A stretch of 18,457 bases of DNA from an uncultured Pseudomonadota bacterium (GCA_903904275.1 CAIVBX010000266.1:1-18457), one strand, 5' to 3'; shown: positions 9,274-16,710, counted from the first letter of the stretch. Program-made: numbers and translations. Notes: generated by a model not told the origin, from the letters alone.

Positions 9274-9314
9274 AAAAAAGCCCCGATTTTTAAAATAAAA
9301 ATCGGGGCTTTTTT
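9274..9314. terminator. bidirectional rho-independent terminator between epmB and hoxY
   Basis: Perfect 18-bp inverted repeat: left arm AAAAAAGCCCCGATTTTT at 9274-9291, loop AAAAT (9292-9296), right arm at 9297-9314. A T-run follows on each strand because the arms themselves end in A6/T6. It lies between the convergent stops of epmB (+) and hoxY (-) and should end both transcripts. Confidence 0.95.
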
Positions 9315-9326
9315 TGAGTTAATTCT

Positions 9327-9872
9327 TTAATCAAAATGCACTAATTCGTAGGGCAATGACGGTTCACGCCCCGCAAGTAAATCTGTTAAGAATTTCCAAA
9401 AGACATCCGCTGACGGTGGACAACCAGGTAAGAAATAATCAATTTTTACCACTTCATGAATCGGATGCACTTTGTCGAGTAATAACGGCAATTCCACGTC
9501 GCTCGGAATTTGTGCATTCTCAACACCAAGCCCATCGCGGTAGGCTTCGTTCAAACAATCTTCTAACGAAATGTGATTTCGCATTGCAGGCAAACCGCCG
9601 TTAATGGCACATGCGCCAACAGCTACGAGAATTTTGCAATTTTTACGAAATTCGCGCAACGTGTGAACATTCTCCGAATTACACACACCGCCTTCAATCA
9701 AACCGATGTCACAATCTGTGCTGCAATGTTCAATATCAGTGAGCGGCGAACGGTCAAATTGGACGTGTTCGACTAATTCAACCAATCGTTCATCCAAATC
9801 CAAAAACGACATGTGACAACCAAAACAACCCGCGAGCGACGTTGTGGCAACTTTTACTTTTTTATTCGTCAT
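9327..9872 (-). CDS. hoxY: NAD-reducing [NiFe] hydrogenase small subunit HoxY
   Basis: 181 residues, the normal size for the short HoxY small subunit of group 3d soluble hydrogenases, which lacks a Tat signal and the C-terminal cluster domain. It holds the proximal [4Fe-4S] cluster that passes electrons between the HoxH active site and the HoxFU diaphorase. Expected ligands are Cys16 and Cys19 (AGCFGCH), Cys88 (VGACAINGG) and Cys151 (LPGCPPSAD). SFLDLDERL, FDRSPLTDI and HEVVKIDYFLPG are strongly HoxY-like. Its ATG lies inside the end of hoxU (11-nt overlap). Its stop is followed after 12 nt by the bidirectional terminator, so hoxH, normally the next gene, is not adjacent. Confidence 0.96.
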   Translation of the reverse strand: MTNKKVKVATTSLAGCFGCHMSFLDLDERLVELVEHVQFDRSPLTDIEHCSTDCDIGLIEGGVCNSENVHTLREFRKNCKILVAVGACAINGGLPAMRNHISLEDCLNEAYRDGLGVENAQIPSDVELPLLLDKVHPIHEVVKIDYFLPGCPPSADVFWKFLTDLLAGREPSLPYELVHFD

Positions 9873-10581
9873 GGCTTGCTCCTTCTGCGGCTAACGCAAC
9901 CGTATCAATGTGTGCGTGGTCGAAAATTCGTTGTCCAATCGGCACGTTGTAGCCTGTACGTTTAATTAAAATCGCGCCAGTCGGACAAATATGCGCCGCA
10001 CAATCATTCACGTCTAAATCTGAATCTTTTAGCAAACCGCTTTCTGAATTCACAACCAAGCGTTTCTCAATGCCACGTCCACTGATTGCAAACACATTTT
10101 TGCCATCTTCTTGCTGACTTGCGCGAACACATAGAGTGCAGAAAATACAACGATTATGGTCAATCATCACGTCAGGATGCGAAGCATCGACTTCACGATT
10201 TTCAAAGAAATGCGGAAAATGATTGTCGGTCATGCCTAAATGATAAGCGACCGCTTGCAAGTTGCAATTGCCTGTTTTTTCGCATGATGGGCAGAAATGA
10301 TTGCCTTCAACAAACAACATTTGCGTGATTTTTTCGCGGTCGTCGTTCAATTCTTCTGAAATGTTGGTGATATTTTGACCTTCAGACGCAGGAAACGTAC
10401 ACGCCGAGCAGTTACGCCCATTGACTTTCACCGTACACAATTTGCAACTGCCGTTCGGCGTAAATTTCGGATTGTGACACAAATGCGGAATATAAACGCC
10501 CGCCGCTGTTGCCGCTTGGATGATGGTTTGCCCGTCTTCAAACGGAATCACTTTTCCATCGATAACGATTGTTTTACTCAT
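9862..10581 (-). CDS. hoxU: NAD-reducing hydrogenase diaphorase small subunit HoxU
   Basis: 239 residues, matching HoxU and much shorter than the homologous NuoG. It is the electron-transfer subunit between HoxF and HoxY. The N-terminal [2Fe-2S] ferredoxin domain has Cys35, Cys46, Cys49 and Cys61. The His/Cys-ligated cluster segment reads NHFCPSCEKTGNC (His95, Cys97, Cys100, Cys106). A further [4Fe-4S] set is Cys145, Cys148, Cys151 (RCIFCTLC) with Cys199 in HICPTGAIL. The C-terminal half continues the HoxU-specific stretch KNVFAISGRGI. It starts 3 nt after the hoxF stop and overlaps hoxY by 11 nt. Confidence 0.96.
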   Translation of the reverse strand: MSKTIVIDGKVIPFEDGQTIIQAATAAGVYIPHLCHNPKFTPNGSCKLCTVKVNGRNCSACTFPASEGQNITNISEELNDDREKITQMLFVEGNHFCPSCEKTGNCNLQAVAYHLGMTDNHFPHFFENREVDASHPDVMIDHNRCIFCTLCVRASQQEDGKNVFAISGRGIEKRLVVNSESGLLKDSDLDVNDCAAHICPTGAILIKRTGYNVPIGQRIFDHAHIDTVALAAEGASHDE

Positions 10582-10584
10582 ATT

Positions 10585-12363
10585 TTAGTCCTCCACTTGC
10601 GCCAAATGGGCGTGCGCGTCATCACGGTGCGCCATACGTCGTGCGGTTTCGAGTGATTTATCCAAATCAAAACCAGGTTCATAACTGATTTTTTTCAACA
10701 TACTTTGATACAACTCAGGATAACGTTCAAGCGTTGTCAAAACTGGATTTGCTGCCGTTTGACCTAAACCGCAATGGCTGTAATTTTTGATGAGTTGGCA
10801 AAGTTCTTCGAGTGCGACAATATCACCTGCGCTGCCATGCCCTTCGACAATTTTATCGACTTGTTTTTTCAGTAATGATGTTCCAACTCTACAAGGTGTG
10901 CAGAATCCACAACTTTCGTGTGCGAAGAAATGACTGAAATTGTGAACTATGTCGAGAATGTTGCGCGAGTTGTTGAAAACAATAAACGAACCGCCTGTGG
11001 CTAAATCTTCAAAAGCGATTTTGCGCTCAAATTCGTCATTAGAAATAAACGTTCCCGAAGGACCGCCGACTTGAACGCCTAAAACATCACTCGCACCACA
11101 ATCGTTCAAAATAGTTTGAATGGTTGTGCCGAAAGCATATTCGTAAATGCCCACTTTTGCACAATCGCCGCTGATACTTAAAACTTTTGTACCTTTCGAT
11201 TTTGCTGTGCCGAGATTTGCGAACCATTCGCCTCCGTGAATAGCGATATTTGCCGCCGCTAAAAACGTTTCGACGTTATTAACCGAAGTCGGTTTGTTCA
11301 AATAACCGCTTACAACGGGATAGGGCGGACGATTGCGCGGAATGCCTGCTTTGCCTTCGAGCGATTCGATTAACGCCGATTCTTCACCGCAAATATACGC
11401 GCCTGCACCGAGGCAAATTTCAATGTCGAAATCGAAGCCGTGTTGCAAGATGTTTTTGCCAAGCAAATTTGCGTTACGTCGTGCGGCTAAAATCGCTTCG
11501 AGTTTTTCGTAAAGATGCAGATATTCGCCACGCAAATAAATGAAACCTTGCGTTGCGCCGATAATTGCCGCCGCTACAGTCATACCTTCAAAAACAGAAT
11601 CCGCGTAAGAATTTAATAAAACACGGTCTTTGAATGTACCAGGTTCGCCTTCGTCAGCATTACAGACGATGTAACGTTGGTCAGCATTTTCTTCATGACA
11701 AAATTTCCATTTCCAAGCCGTCGTATAACCCGCGCCACCACGTCCACGCAAACCTGATTTTTCAACTTCGTTTAACGTTTCCATCAAACCGCGTGCAAAT
11801 GTGGCGTTAATCGCTTCGCCTTGCGTTGGTTTTTGGTTTAGCAATAAATCGGGTTTGATAATGTTGTCTTGAACATCGAATAAATCACGCGACCATTTTT
11901 CTAACGGTAATTGCTTATTCACGTTTTCGACAATTTCATCGATGCGAGCTTTGGTCAATTTCGTAATCGCGTAACCATTCACAAGACCTGCAAGCGATTG
12001 GTCACACATTCCCGTGCAAGAGGTGTTGTTTAAACTTACCACACTGTCAGCGCGAACTTCACCGATTTTTACGTCCAATTTTTCAGAAAAATAGTTAATC
12101 AATTCTTCTTGTCCAACCATTAAATCAGTAATCGAACTGCTGATTAAAATGTCGTATTTGCCGCGCGGTTCAAAATGAAAAAAGCTATAAAACGCAATCA
12201 CATTTTGAATTTGCGTGCGTGGAATGTTGAGTAATTCCGCAAGTTGTTCAATTGCCTCTTTTGGAATATGAAAATAGCGCGTTTGAATCGCTCGCAAAAT
12301 ACTTAATAAGCTCGTACTTTTAAAATCATTGTCTTTCGCCAGTTGTTTTATAAATTGCTGCAT
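10585..12363 (-). CDS. hoxF: NAD-reducing hydrogenase diaphorase large subunit HoxF (NuoE-NuoF-like fusion)
   Basis: 592 residues from the ATG at 12363; Ralstonia-type HoxF is about 600. A NuoE-like thioredoxin fold (about 1-150) is fused to a NuoF-like NAD(H)/FMN domain. Visible are GRGGAG (207-212), VCNADEGEPGTFKDR, GAGAYICGEESALIES and [4Fe-4S] ligands Cys485, Cys488, Cys491 (ESCGFCTPC) and Cys531 (HCGLG). The NuoE-like part has only two cysteines (116 and 120). The start is chosen because AAGGTG sits 5 nt upstream and family similarity begins there. An upstream in-frame ATG (12423) would overlap the HisA-like gene. The gap to that gene is 19 nt. Confidence 0.95.
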   Translation of the reverse strand: MQQFIKQLAKDNDFKSTSLLSILRAIQTRYFHIPKEAIEQLAELLNIPRTQIQNVIAFYSFFHFEPRGKYDILISSSITDLMVGQEELINYFSEKLDVKIGEVRADSVVSLNNTSCTGMCDQSLAGLVNGYAITKLTKARIDEIVENVNKQLPLEKWSRDLFDVQDNIIKPDLLLNQKPTQGEAINATFARGLMETLNEVEKSGLRGRGGAGYTTAWKWKFCHEENADQRYIVCNADEGEPGTFKDRVLLNSYADSVFEGMTVAAAIIGATQGFIYLRGEYLHLYEKLEAILAARRNANLLGKNILQHGFDFDIEICLGAGAYICGEESALIESLEGKAGIPRNRPPYPVVSGYLNKPTSVNNVETFLAAANIAIHGGEWFANLGTAKSKGTKVLSISGDCAKVGIYEYAFGTTIQTILNDCGASDVLGVQVGGPSGTFISNDEFERKIAFEDLATGGSFIVFNNSRNILDIVHNFSHFFAHESCGFCTPCRVGTSLLKKQVDKIVEGHGSAGDIVALEELCQLIKNYSHCGLGQTAANPVLTTLERYPELYQSMLKKISYEPGFDLDKSLETARRMAHRDDAHAHLAQVED

Positions 12364-12368
12364 AAAAT

Positions 12369-12374
12369 CACCTT
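12369..12374 (-). promoter_or_regulatory. ribosome binding site fixing the hoxF start
   Basis: AAGGTG on the minus strand, 5 nt before the ATG at 12363. It supports this start over the longer open frame that begins at 12423. Confidence 0.7.
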
Positions 12375-12382
12375 GAATCTCC

Positions 12383-13060
12383 TCAATTACCATTATTTGA
12401 AATTGCGCCCGAATGCAACGCACTTGCCACTAAAACGTGTTTAATCCCAATTTTTTTTAGTTGTTCAACATCCTGAAAATGTCGTACACCACCTGCTGCA
12501 ATAAAATTCGTTTCTGGAAAATCACGTTTAAATTTTTCTAACAATTCAATCGCCACACCTTGTGAACTTCCCACGCGATTTAATGTCATCACAATCACAT
12601 TTTCAGCCCAAAATGCAGTTTTCTCAAAAATCTTTTGCGAACCCAATTTTTCGCCATTAACACCGAAATCTAACGACAAAATAAATCGCTTTTTAAAATC
12701 AGTAAATTCGCAAAAATTGTCATCTGTAAAACATTCACTTCCTAAAACAGGTAAATAATTCGGCAGAAAATTTCGTGCTCTTTGATAACCTGCATCAATC
12801 CAGAATGTGATTTCTGGAAAATCTTTTAACACATTTTCAATTAAATCCGTGTGACAGCCCTGCCCTGTAATCGCGTCTAAATCTGCAATATAAAATGTGT
12901 CGAAATGGTTTAATTTCAAAAAACCTCGCAACACGGAATAAATATCCGTTTTTGTAGTTAAAACACTTTTTATAGGCTGATAATTTTCACGTTCGCCACG
13001 TTTAGCATGAACTACAACCCCCTTTTTTAAATCAATAACGGGAATCAATTTAACAGTCAT
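12383..13060 (-). CDS. HisA/HisF-related TIM-barrel protein (methanogen/methylotroph type)
   Basis: 225 residues. The overall pattern is that of HisA: LIPVIDLKKGVVVHA with Asp10, a second acidic residue in LSLDFG (Asp131), and phosphate-grip loops AAGGVRHF (188-195) and VASALHSG (211-218). It is shorter and more divergent than true HisA. The segment GERENYQPIKSVL with FYIADLDAITGQG resembles the hisA/hisF-related family found in methanogens and in methylotrophs with tetrahydromethanopterin C1 metabolism. That family is thought to act in cofactor metabolism, but its reaction is not known to me. No histidine gene is nearby. It overlaps coaX by ATGA and hoxF follows after 19 nt. Confidence 0.75.
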   Translation of the reverse strand: MTVKLIPVIDLKKGVVVHAKRGERENYQPIKSVLTTKTDIYSVLRGFLKLNHFDTFYIADLDAITGQGCHTDLIENVLKDFPEITFWIDAGYQRARNFLPNYLPVLGSECFTDDNFCEFTDFKKRFILSLDFGVNGEKLGSQKIFEKTAFWAENVIVMTLNRVGSSQGVAIELLEKFKRDFPETNFIAAGGVRHFQDVEQLKKIGIKHVLVASALHSGAISNNGN

Positions 13061-13782
13061 TTTGAATTCAAAAAAAGATTCAAACCTTCTAAAACCAAAT
13101 TTTTTTCAAACGTAAAAGTGCAATTTAATTGCGTAGAAATTATTTTTGCATCGCCACCAGTTAAAAATAGTTTCGTATTTTGCGGTTGTTTTTGCATCAC
13201 TTTTTCAATCAATCCACACGCAGAAAATAATGCGCCATTATAAATTGCAGATTCTGTTTCTGTCGCTAAACCTATTTGTTGTGTCGAATTTACGAAAGGT
13301 AAATCTGCTGTATTTGATGCTAATGCGTTTTTCATTAGCGTCAATCCTGCACAAATTAAACCTCCTTGATGTTCACCATTTTCATTTAAAATATCAACGG
13401 TGATTGCAGTTCCACAATCAACAACACAAAGGGATAAATCTGTTTTTTGACGTGCAGCAATCAAAGCTAAAAAGCGATCGACACCTAATTTTTCAGGTTG
13501 AAAATAAGCGTTTTTCACACCAAATGCTTCAAATTGTGATGTCGCAAAATAAATAGGAATATCGCGCCATAATTCACACAACACCGTTGTAATCACATTT
13601 AAAAATGTGTTTTTCCCAACGTTAGAAATCCCAATTTTTTTAGGTTTCAATTCGTGTAACAATTCAACAAGAATAGAATCTGTTATTTCAACGTGCGACA
13701 ACGATTTTCCAATTTGGAATTGATTATGTTCAAAAATTGCCCATTTCAAGCGACTATTTCCTAAATCAAAAAGCAAATTCAC
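13057..13782 (-). CDS. coaX: type III pantothenate kinase
   Basis: 241 residues, usual for CoaX. It phosphorylates pantothenate in the first step of CoA synthesis and belongs to the ASKHA fold. Phosphate and substrate motifs are seen: DLGNSRLK (6-13), GVDR (100-103), VDCGTAITVD (121-130) and GGLICAGLTLM (140-150). The start is GTG, overlapping the birA stop as GTGA. The stop overlaps the next ATG as ATGA, so it is likely translated by coupling on both sides. birA-coaX pairing is common in bacteria, because the two are often neighbours in cofactor operons. Confidence 0.95.
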   Translation of the reverse strand: MNLLFDLGNSRLKWAIFEHNQFQIGKSLSHVEITDSILVELLHELKPKKIGISNVGKNTFLNVITTVLCELWRDIPIYFATSQFEAFGVKNAYFQPEKLGVDRFLALIAARQKTDLSLCVVDCGTAITVDILNENGEHQGGLICAGLTLMKNALASNTADLPFVNSTQQIGLATETESAIYNGALFSACGLIEKVMQKQPQNTKLFLTGGDAKIISTQLNCTFTFEKNLVLEGLNLFLNSK

Positions 13783-14579
13783 GCACTAAAACTCACTTCG
13801 CCAGATGCAAAAATCTGAATTGTGCCATCTTCGTGTTGCAATTTTAAGAAACCATTTTCGTCAATACCTTGCACAATGCCGTTAATTTTTTGTGAACCCA
13901 CAAATAAATTGACACACTTTCCTAATAAACAATCCTGTTCACGCCATTCGCTTAAATAAGCCGAAAAACCTTGTTTTTCAAACGTTGCTGCAATCGGCAA
14001 TAACGAATTTAATAATTGTGCAACAAATTGATTTCGATTTAATTTGATGTCCGTAATCGTATTTAAATCAGTGTAAGCCTGTGTAATTTCTTTCATTTTT
14101 TTCGGCAAGTTCACGTTTAAACCTAAACCAATAACAGCACTTACACGATTATCAGAATGTGTTGTCACTTCTATTAAAATGCCCCCTAATTTTTTACCGT
14201 CGCTATAAATATCGTTTGGCCATTTTAAATTGACGTTAAAAATGCCCAATTTATTTAACGCGCGAATCACACCGACACCGATTGCTAAACTCAATCCATT
14301 CAAGGCTTGTGCATTATCAAATCGCCATAAAAAAGAACCATAAATGTTTTGCCCTTGCGGTGAAATCCATTGCCGCCCGCGCCGACCTTTACCTGCCGTT
14401 TGTGTTTCTGCGAAACAAACACTGCCTGATTTTGCGTTTGTTTGAGCAACTGTCATCAAATAAGTATTTGTAGAATCAATAAATGGAAAAATAACAAAAT
14501 CAGAAATTAACGTATTTGCCAGTTTCGACAATTCCACGTTAATTTCTTGTATATCCAGAAGCGAATCGTTATGCACCAT
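13779..14579 (-). CDS. birA: biotin--[acetyl-CoA-carboxylase] ligase without DNA-binding domain
   Basis: 266 residues from the ATG at 14579. It attaches biotin to AccB through biotinyl-5'-AMP. The catalytic domain shows FIDSTNTYL (33-41), the adenylate-binding loop GKGRRGRQW (63-71), LKWPNDIYSDGKKLGGILIE (118-137) and the C-terminal SH3-like part. The protein begins just before the region that in E. coli BirA follows the winged helix, so the N-terminal repressor domain is missing and the enzyme is presumably monofunctional. The open frame extends to an ATG at 14657, but those 26 residues show no helix-turn-helix and overlap the PilZ gene. With the chosen start the overlap is 11 nt. The start is somewhat uncertain because the ribosome binding site is weak. 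Confidence 0.92.
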   Translation of the reverse strand: MVHNDSLLDIQEINVELSKLANTLISDFVIFPFIDSTNTYLMTVAQTNAKSGSVCFAETQTAGKGRRGRQWISPQGQNIYGSFLWRFDNAQALNGLSLAIGVGVIRALNKLGIFNVNLKWPNDIYSDGKKLGGILIEVTTHSDNRVSAVIGLGLNVNLPKKMKEITQAYTDLNTITDIKLNRNQFVAQLLNSLLPIAATFEKQGFSAYLSEWREQDCLLGKCVNLFVGSQKINGIVQGIDENGFLKLQHEDGTIQIFASGEVSFSA

Positions 14580-15186
14580 GATGTTGACGTTCTTTTTGCT
14601 GACGAATTTGCTGCAATTGTTTTTTTGCAACGTGTTTGCTGAGTAAATCGCGGTCATTTTCTTTCATATTTAGGAAATCAACACCAACAAAATACGGATA
14701 TGAACTATAAGAGTTGGGATTTTTTTCACAATGAATAATTTTCGCATACGTCACAATCACAACCGTGCTGTGAACTAACAACATTTTAATTTCTAAAAAT
14801 TGCCCGATATTTAGCATTTCATTTGATTCAAAACCTAATCCCGACACGCTGATATTGGCATTTCGTGTTTCATTTGTACTGATTTCTTCGCTCGGACTCA
14901 ATGCCAAAACCGCTTGAGCAATTAAATCGATTTTAATGTCGAGTAATTTTAAATAATCCGCAAAATCAGAATGCACTTTCTCCAATTTATTGTGCAAAGC
15001 AGTCGATTCTTCGTTAATCAATTCTAAGGCTGATGATAGTGAACAATTATCAAGCAAACTGGATGTTGCTTGAAGATTTTGTTTTGTTTGCTGTTCATCA
15101 ACAAAACGATAAGACAAATTTACTGAATCTGAAATCCGAAAAAAATGCCGTCTATCGTCGGAAATAGTTTTTTTTAATTGATTCAT
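14569..15186 (-). CDS. PilZ-domain protein with helical insertion (putative c-di-GMP receptor)
   Basis: 205 residues. The N-terminus has the arginine motif RRHFFR (R13-x3-R17), and NISVSGLGFES (111-121) gives an N-x-S-x2-G version of the usual D/N-x-S-x2-G. These two halves of the c-di-GMP site are normally about 20-30 residues apart. Here they are separated by about 90, and the insert (about 44-97) looks strongly helical. The C-terminus is PYFVGVDFLNM plus a charged Lys/Arg/Gln tail. The layout recalls the tetrameric 'atypical PilZ' type of Xanthomonas. The start has a good ribosome binding site (CGAGGAAA). Function is unknown; it is first in the unit that leads to birA, coaX and hox. Confidence 0.8.
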   Translation of the reverse strand: MNQLKKTISDDRRHFFRISDSVNLSYRFVDEQQTKQNLQATSSLLDNCSLSSALELINEESTALHNKLEKVHSDFADYLKLLDIKIDLIAQAVLALSPSEEISTNETRNANISVSGLGFESNEMLNIGQFLEIKMLLVHSTVVIVTYAKIIHCEKNPNSYSSYPYFVGVDFLNMKENDRDLLSKHVAKKQLQQIRQQKERQHHGA

Positions 15187-15203
15187 TTTTTTTCCTCGTG
15201 GTT

Positions 15204-15234
15204 AAAAAGTCGAGTTTGTCTAAACTCGACTTTT
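15204..15234 (-). terminator. hairpin terminator behind zwf, in the leader of the PilZ gene
   Basis: Perfect 13-bp stem: 15205-15217 AAAAGTCGAGTTT, loop GTCT, and its complement at 15222-15234. On the minus strand it ends in a five-T run. It sits 12 nt after the zwf stop and should end the zwf transcript. On the plus strand it also has a T4 tail. Only 17 nt separate the T-run from the PilZ ATG. Confidence 0.85.
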
Positions 15235-15246
15235 CTAAATCAAAAA

Positions 15247-16710
15247 TCAATCTTCCCAAGTACGTCCATCACGCGCAAGCAACGCATCTGCGGCATTTGG
15301 TCCCCACGTTCCCGCTGCGTAAGGTTTTGGCGAATCGCTTAAATTTCCCCAAGCGCGTTGAATTGAATCCACCCAAGTCCACGCCGCTTCCGTTTCGTCA
15401 CGACTGATAAATAACGTGTTATTTCCGCGCATTGCTTCAAGCAACAAACGTTCATAACCGCCCGAAACATGCTTTTTCATTTGGTTTAAAAAGCTTAAAT
15501 CGAGTTTGTTTTTTTGCAAACGAATCGAACCGTCGATACCAGGAATTTTATTTAAAACTTCAATTTCCACGCCTTCTTTAGGTTGCAAATGAATAATCAA
15601 TTTATTCGGCGGTAAATCGTAAAAGCTGTCTTTGAAAATGTTGTGCGGTTGTTGTTTGAAATAAACGACAATTTCAGTGCGTTTTGACGTTAATCGTTTG
15701 CCTGTTCTCATGTAAAACGGCACACCAGCCCAACGCCAGTTATCAATATCCACGCGCATTGCAACGAAAGTTTCGGCTTCACTTTCGGTATTCGCTCCAA
15801 CTTCTTCCAAATAACCTGGAACTTCTTTGCCTTTCAAATAGCCTTTTGTGTATTGTCCACGAACGGTACGTTTACCCACGTTGTAATCGGCAATCGGACG
15901 CAATGCTTGCAATACTTTAATTTTTTCAGCATGAATACTTTTTGCTTCCAAATTAACAGGCGGTTCCATCGCAACAAAAGTCAAAATTTGTAACAAATGA
16001 TTTTGCAACATGTCGCGTAATTGCCCAGAATTATCGAAATAATCCCAACGTCCTTCAATTCCGACATCTTCCGCAACGGTAATTTGAACGTGGTCAATCG
16101 TGCTGTGACTCCAATTTGTCGTAAAAATCGAATTCGCAAAGCGTAATGCGAGCAAATTCAACACCGTTTCTTTCCCTAAATAATGATCGATACGATAAAC
16201 TTGGTCTTCATGGAAAACGGCTTGCATCGTATCGTTAATTTCTTTCGATGATTCCAAACTGTAACCAATCGGTTTTTCAATCACGATGCGCGAATCTTTT
16301 GAAACCAATTTCGCTTTTTGCAAACCTGTACAAATACTTTTGAACAAAAACGGCGGAATTGCCAAATAATTCACGGTTGTGCGTGTTTTTTGGTCAATTT
16401 TTTCCGCCAATTTTTTGAATTCATTTGCATCGCTAATATCAAGTTGCAAATAATCAAATCGCGCTGAAAAACGTTCCCAAACTTCTTCAATAATGGTGCA
16501 AGGCAAAAATTCTTCTAAACTTTTTTTGACGACTTCGATTAAACCATCGCGTGTTTTTTCAATTCTATCAACGGCTAAAATGCGTGTTTGAGGTTCAAGA
16601 AAATTCGCTTTATCCAATTGATAAAGTGACATCATCAATTTGCGACGTGATAAATCACCCAGTGCGCCATAAATAACTAAGTCACAAGGTTTATATTTTT
16701 TTTCGTTCAT
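15247..16710 (-). CDS. zwf: glucose-6-phosphate 1-dehydrogenase
   Basis: 487 residues from the ATG at 16710 (family about 490). It oxidises glucose-6-phosphate to 6-phosphogluconolactone with NAD(P)+, feeding the pentose phosphate, Entner-Doudoroff or dissimilatory ribulose monophosphate cycle. The nucleotide-binding motif is YGALGDLSRRKL (14-25), with EKP at 145-147. The substrate signature RIDHYLGKE spans 173-181, and EGRWDYFDNSGQLRDMLQNH covers the region carrying the catalytic histidine. The open frame runs 14 codons further upstream, but MNEKKYKPCDLVIYGALGDL is the natural start. No clear ribosome binding site is visible. A hairpin terminator follows. Confidence 0.97.
   Translation of the reverse strand: MNEKKYKPCDLVIYGALGDLSRRKLMMSLYQLDKANFLEPQTRILAVDRIEKTRDGLIEVVKKSLEEFLPCTIIEEVWERFSARFDYLQLDISDANEFKKLAEKIDQKTRTTVNYLAIPPFLFKSICTGLQKAKLVSKDSRIVIEKPIGYSLESSKEINDTMQAVFHEDQVYRIDHYLGKETVLNLLALRFANSIFTTNWSHSTIDHVQITVAEDVGIEGRWDYFDNSGQLRDMLQNHLLQILTFVAMEPPVNLEAKSIHAEKIKVLQALRPIADYNVGKRTVRGQYTKGYLKGKEVPGYLEEVGANTESEAETFVAMRVDIDNWRWAGVPFYMRTGKRLTSKRTEIVVYFKQQPHNIFKDSFYDLPPNKLIIHLQPKEGVEIEVLNKIPGIDGSIRLQKNKLDLSFLNQMKKHVSGGYERLLLEAMRGNNTLFISRDETEAAWTWVDSIQRAWGNLSDSPKPYAAGTWGPNAADALLARDGRTWED

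Noticed and set aside
9327..12363. NuoE/F/G part of respiratory complex I instead of hydrogenase genes
   Set aside because: The NuoE-NuoF fusion in one protein, the 239-residue NuoG-like subunit and the small subunit with AGCFGCH and PGCPP together are specific to the Hox-type soluble hydrogenase.
12364..12423. Longer HoxF starting at 12423 (20 extra residues)
   Set aside because: It would overlap the HisA-like gene by 41 nt. The AAGGTG site and family similarity both point to the ATG at 12363.
12383..13060. True histidine-biosynthesis HisA
   Set aside because: It is shorter and divergent, has no his neighbours, and carries the motif pattern of the hisA/hisF-related methanogen/methylotroph group. 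It is not fully excluded without a search.
14580..14657. Longer BirA starting at 14657 that might hold a DNA-binding domain
   Set aside because: The 26 extra residues are too few for a winged helix, show no such pattern, and lie inside the PilZ coding region.
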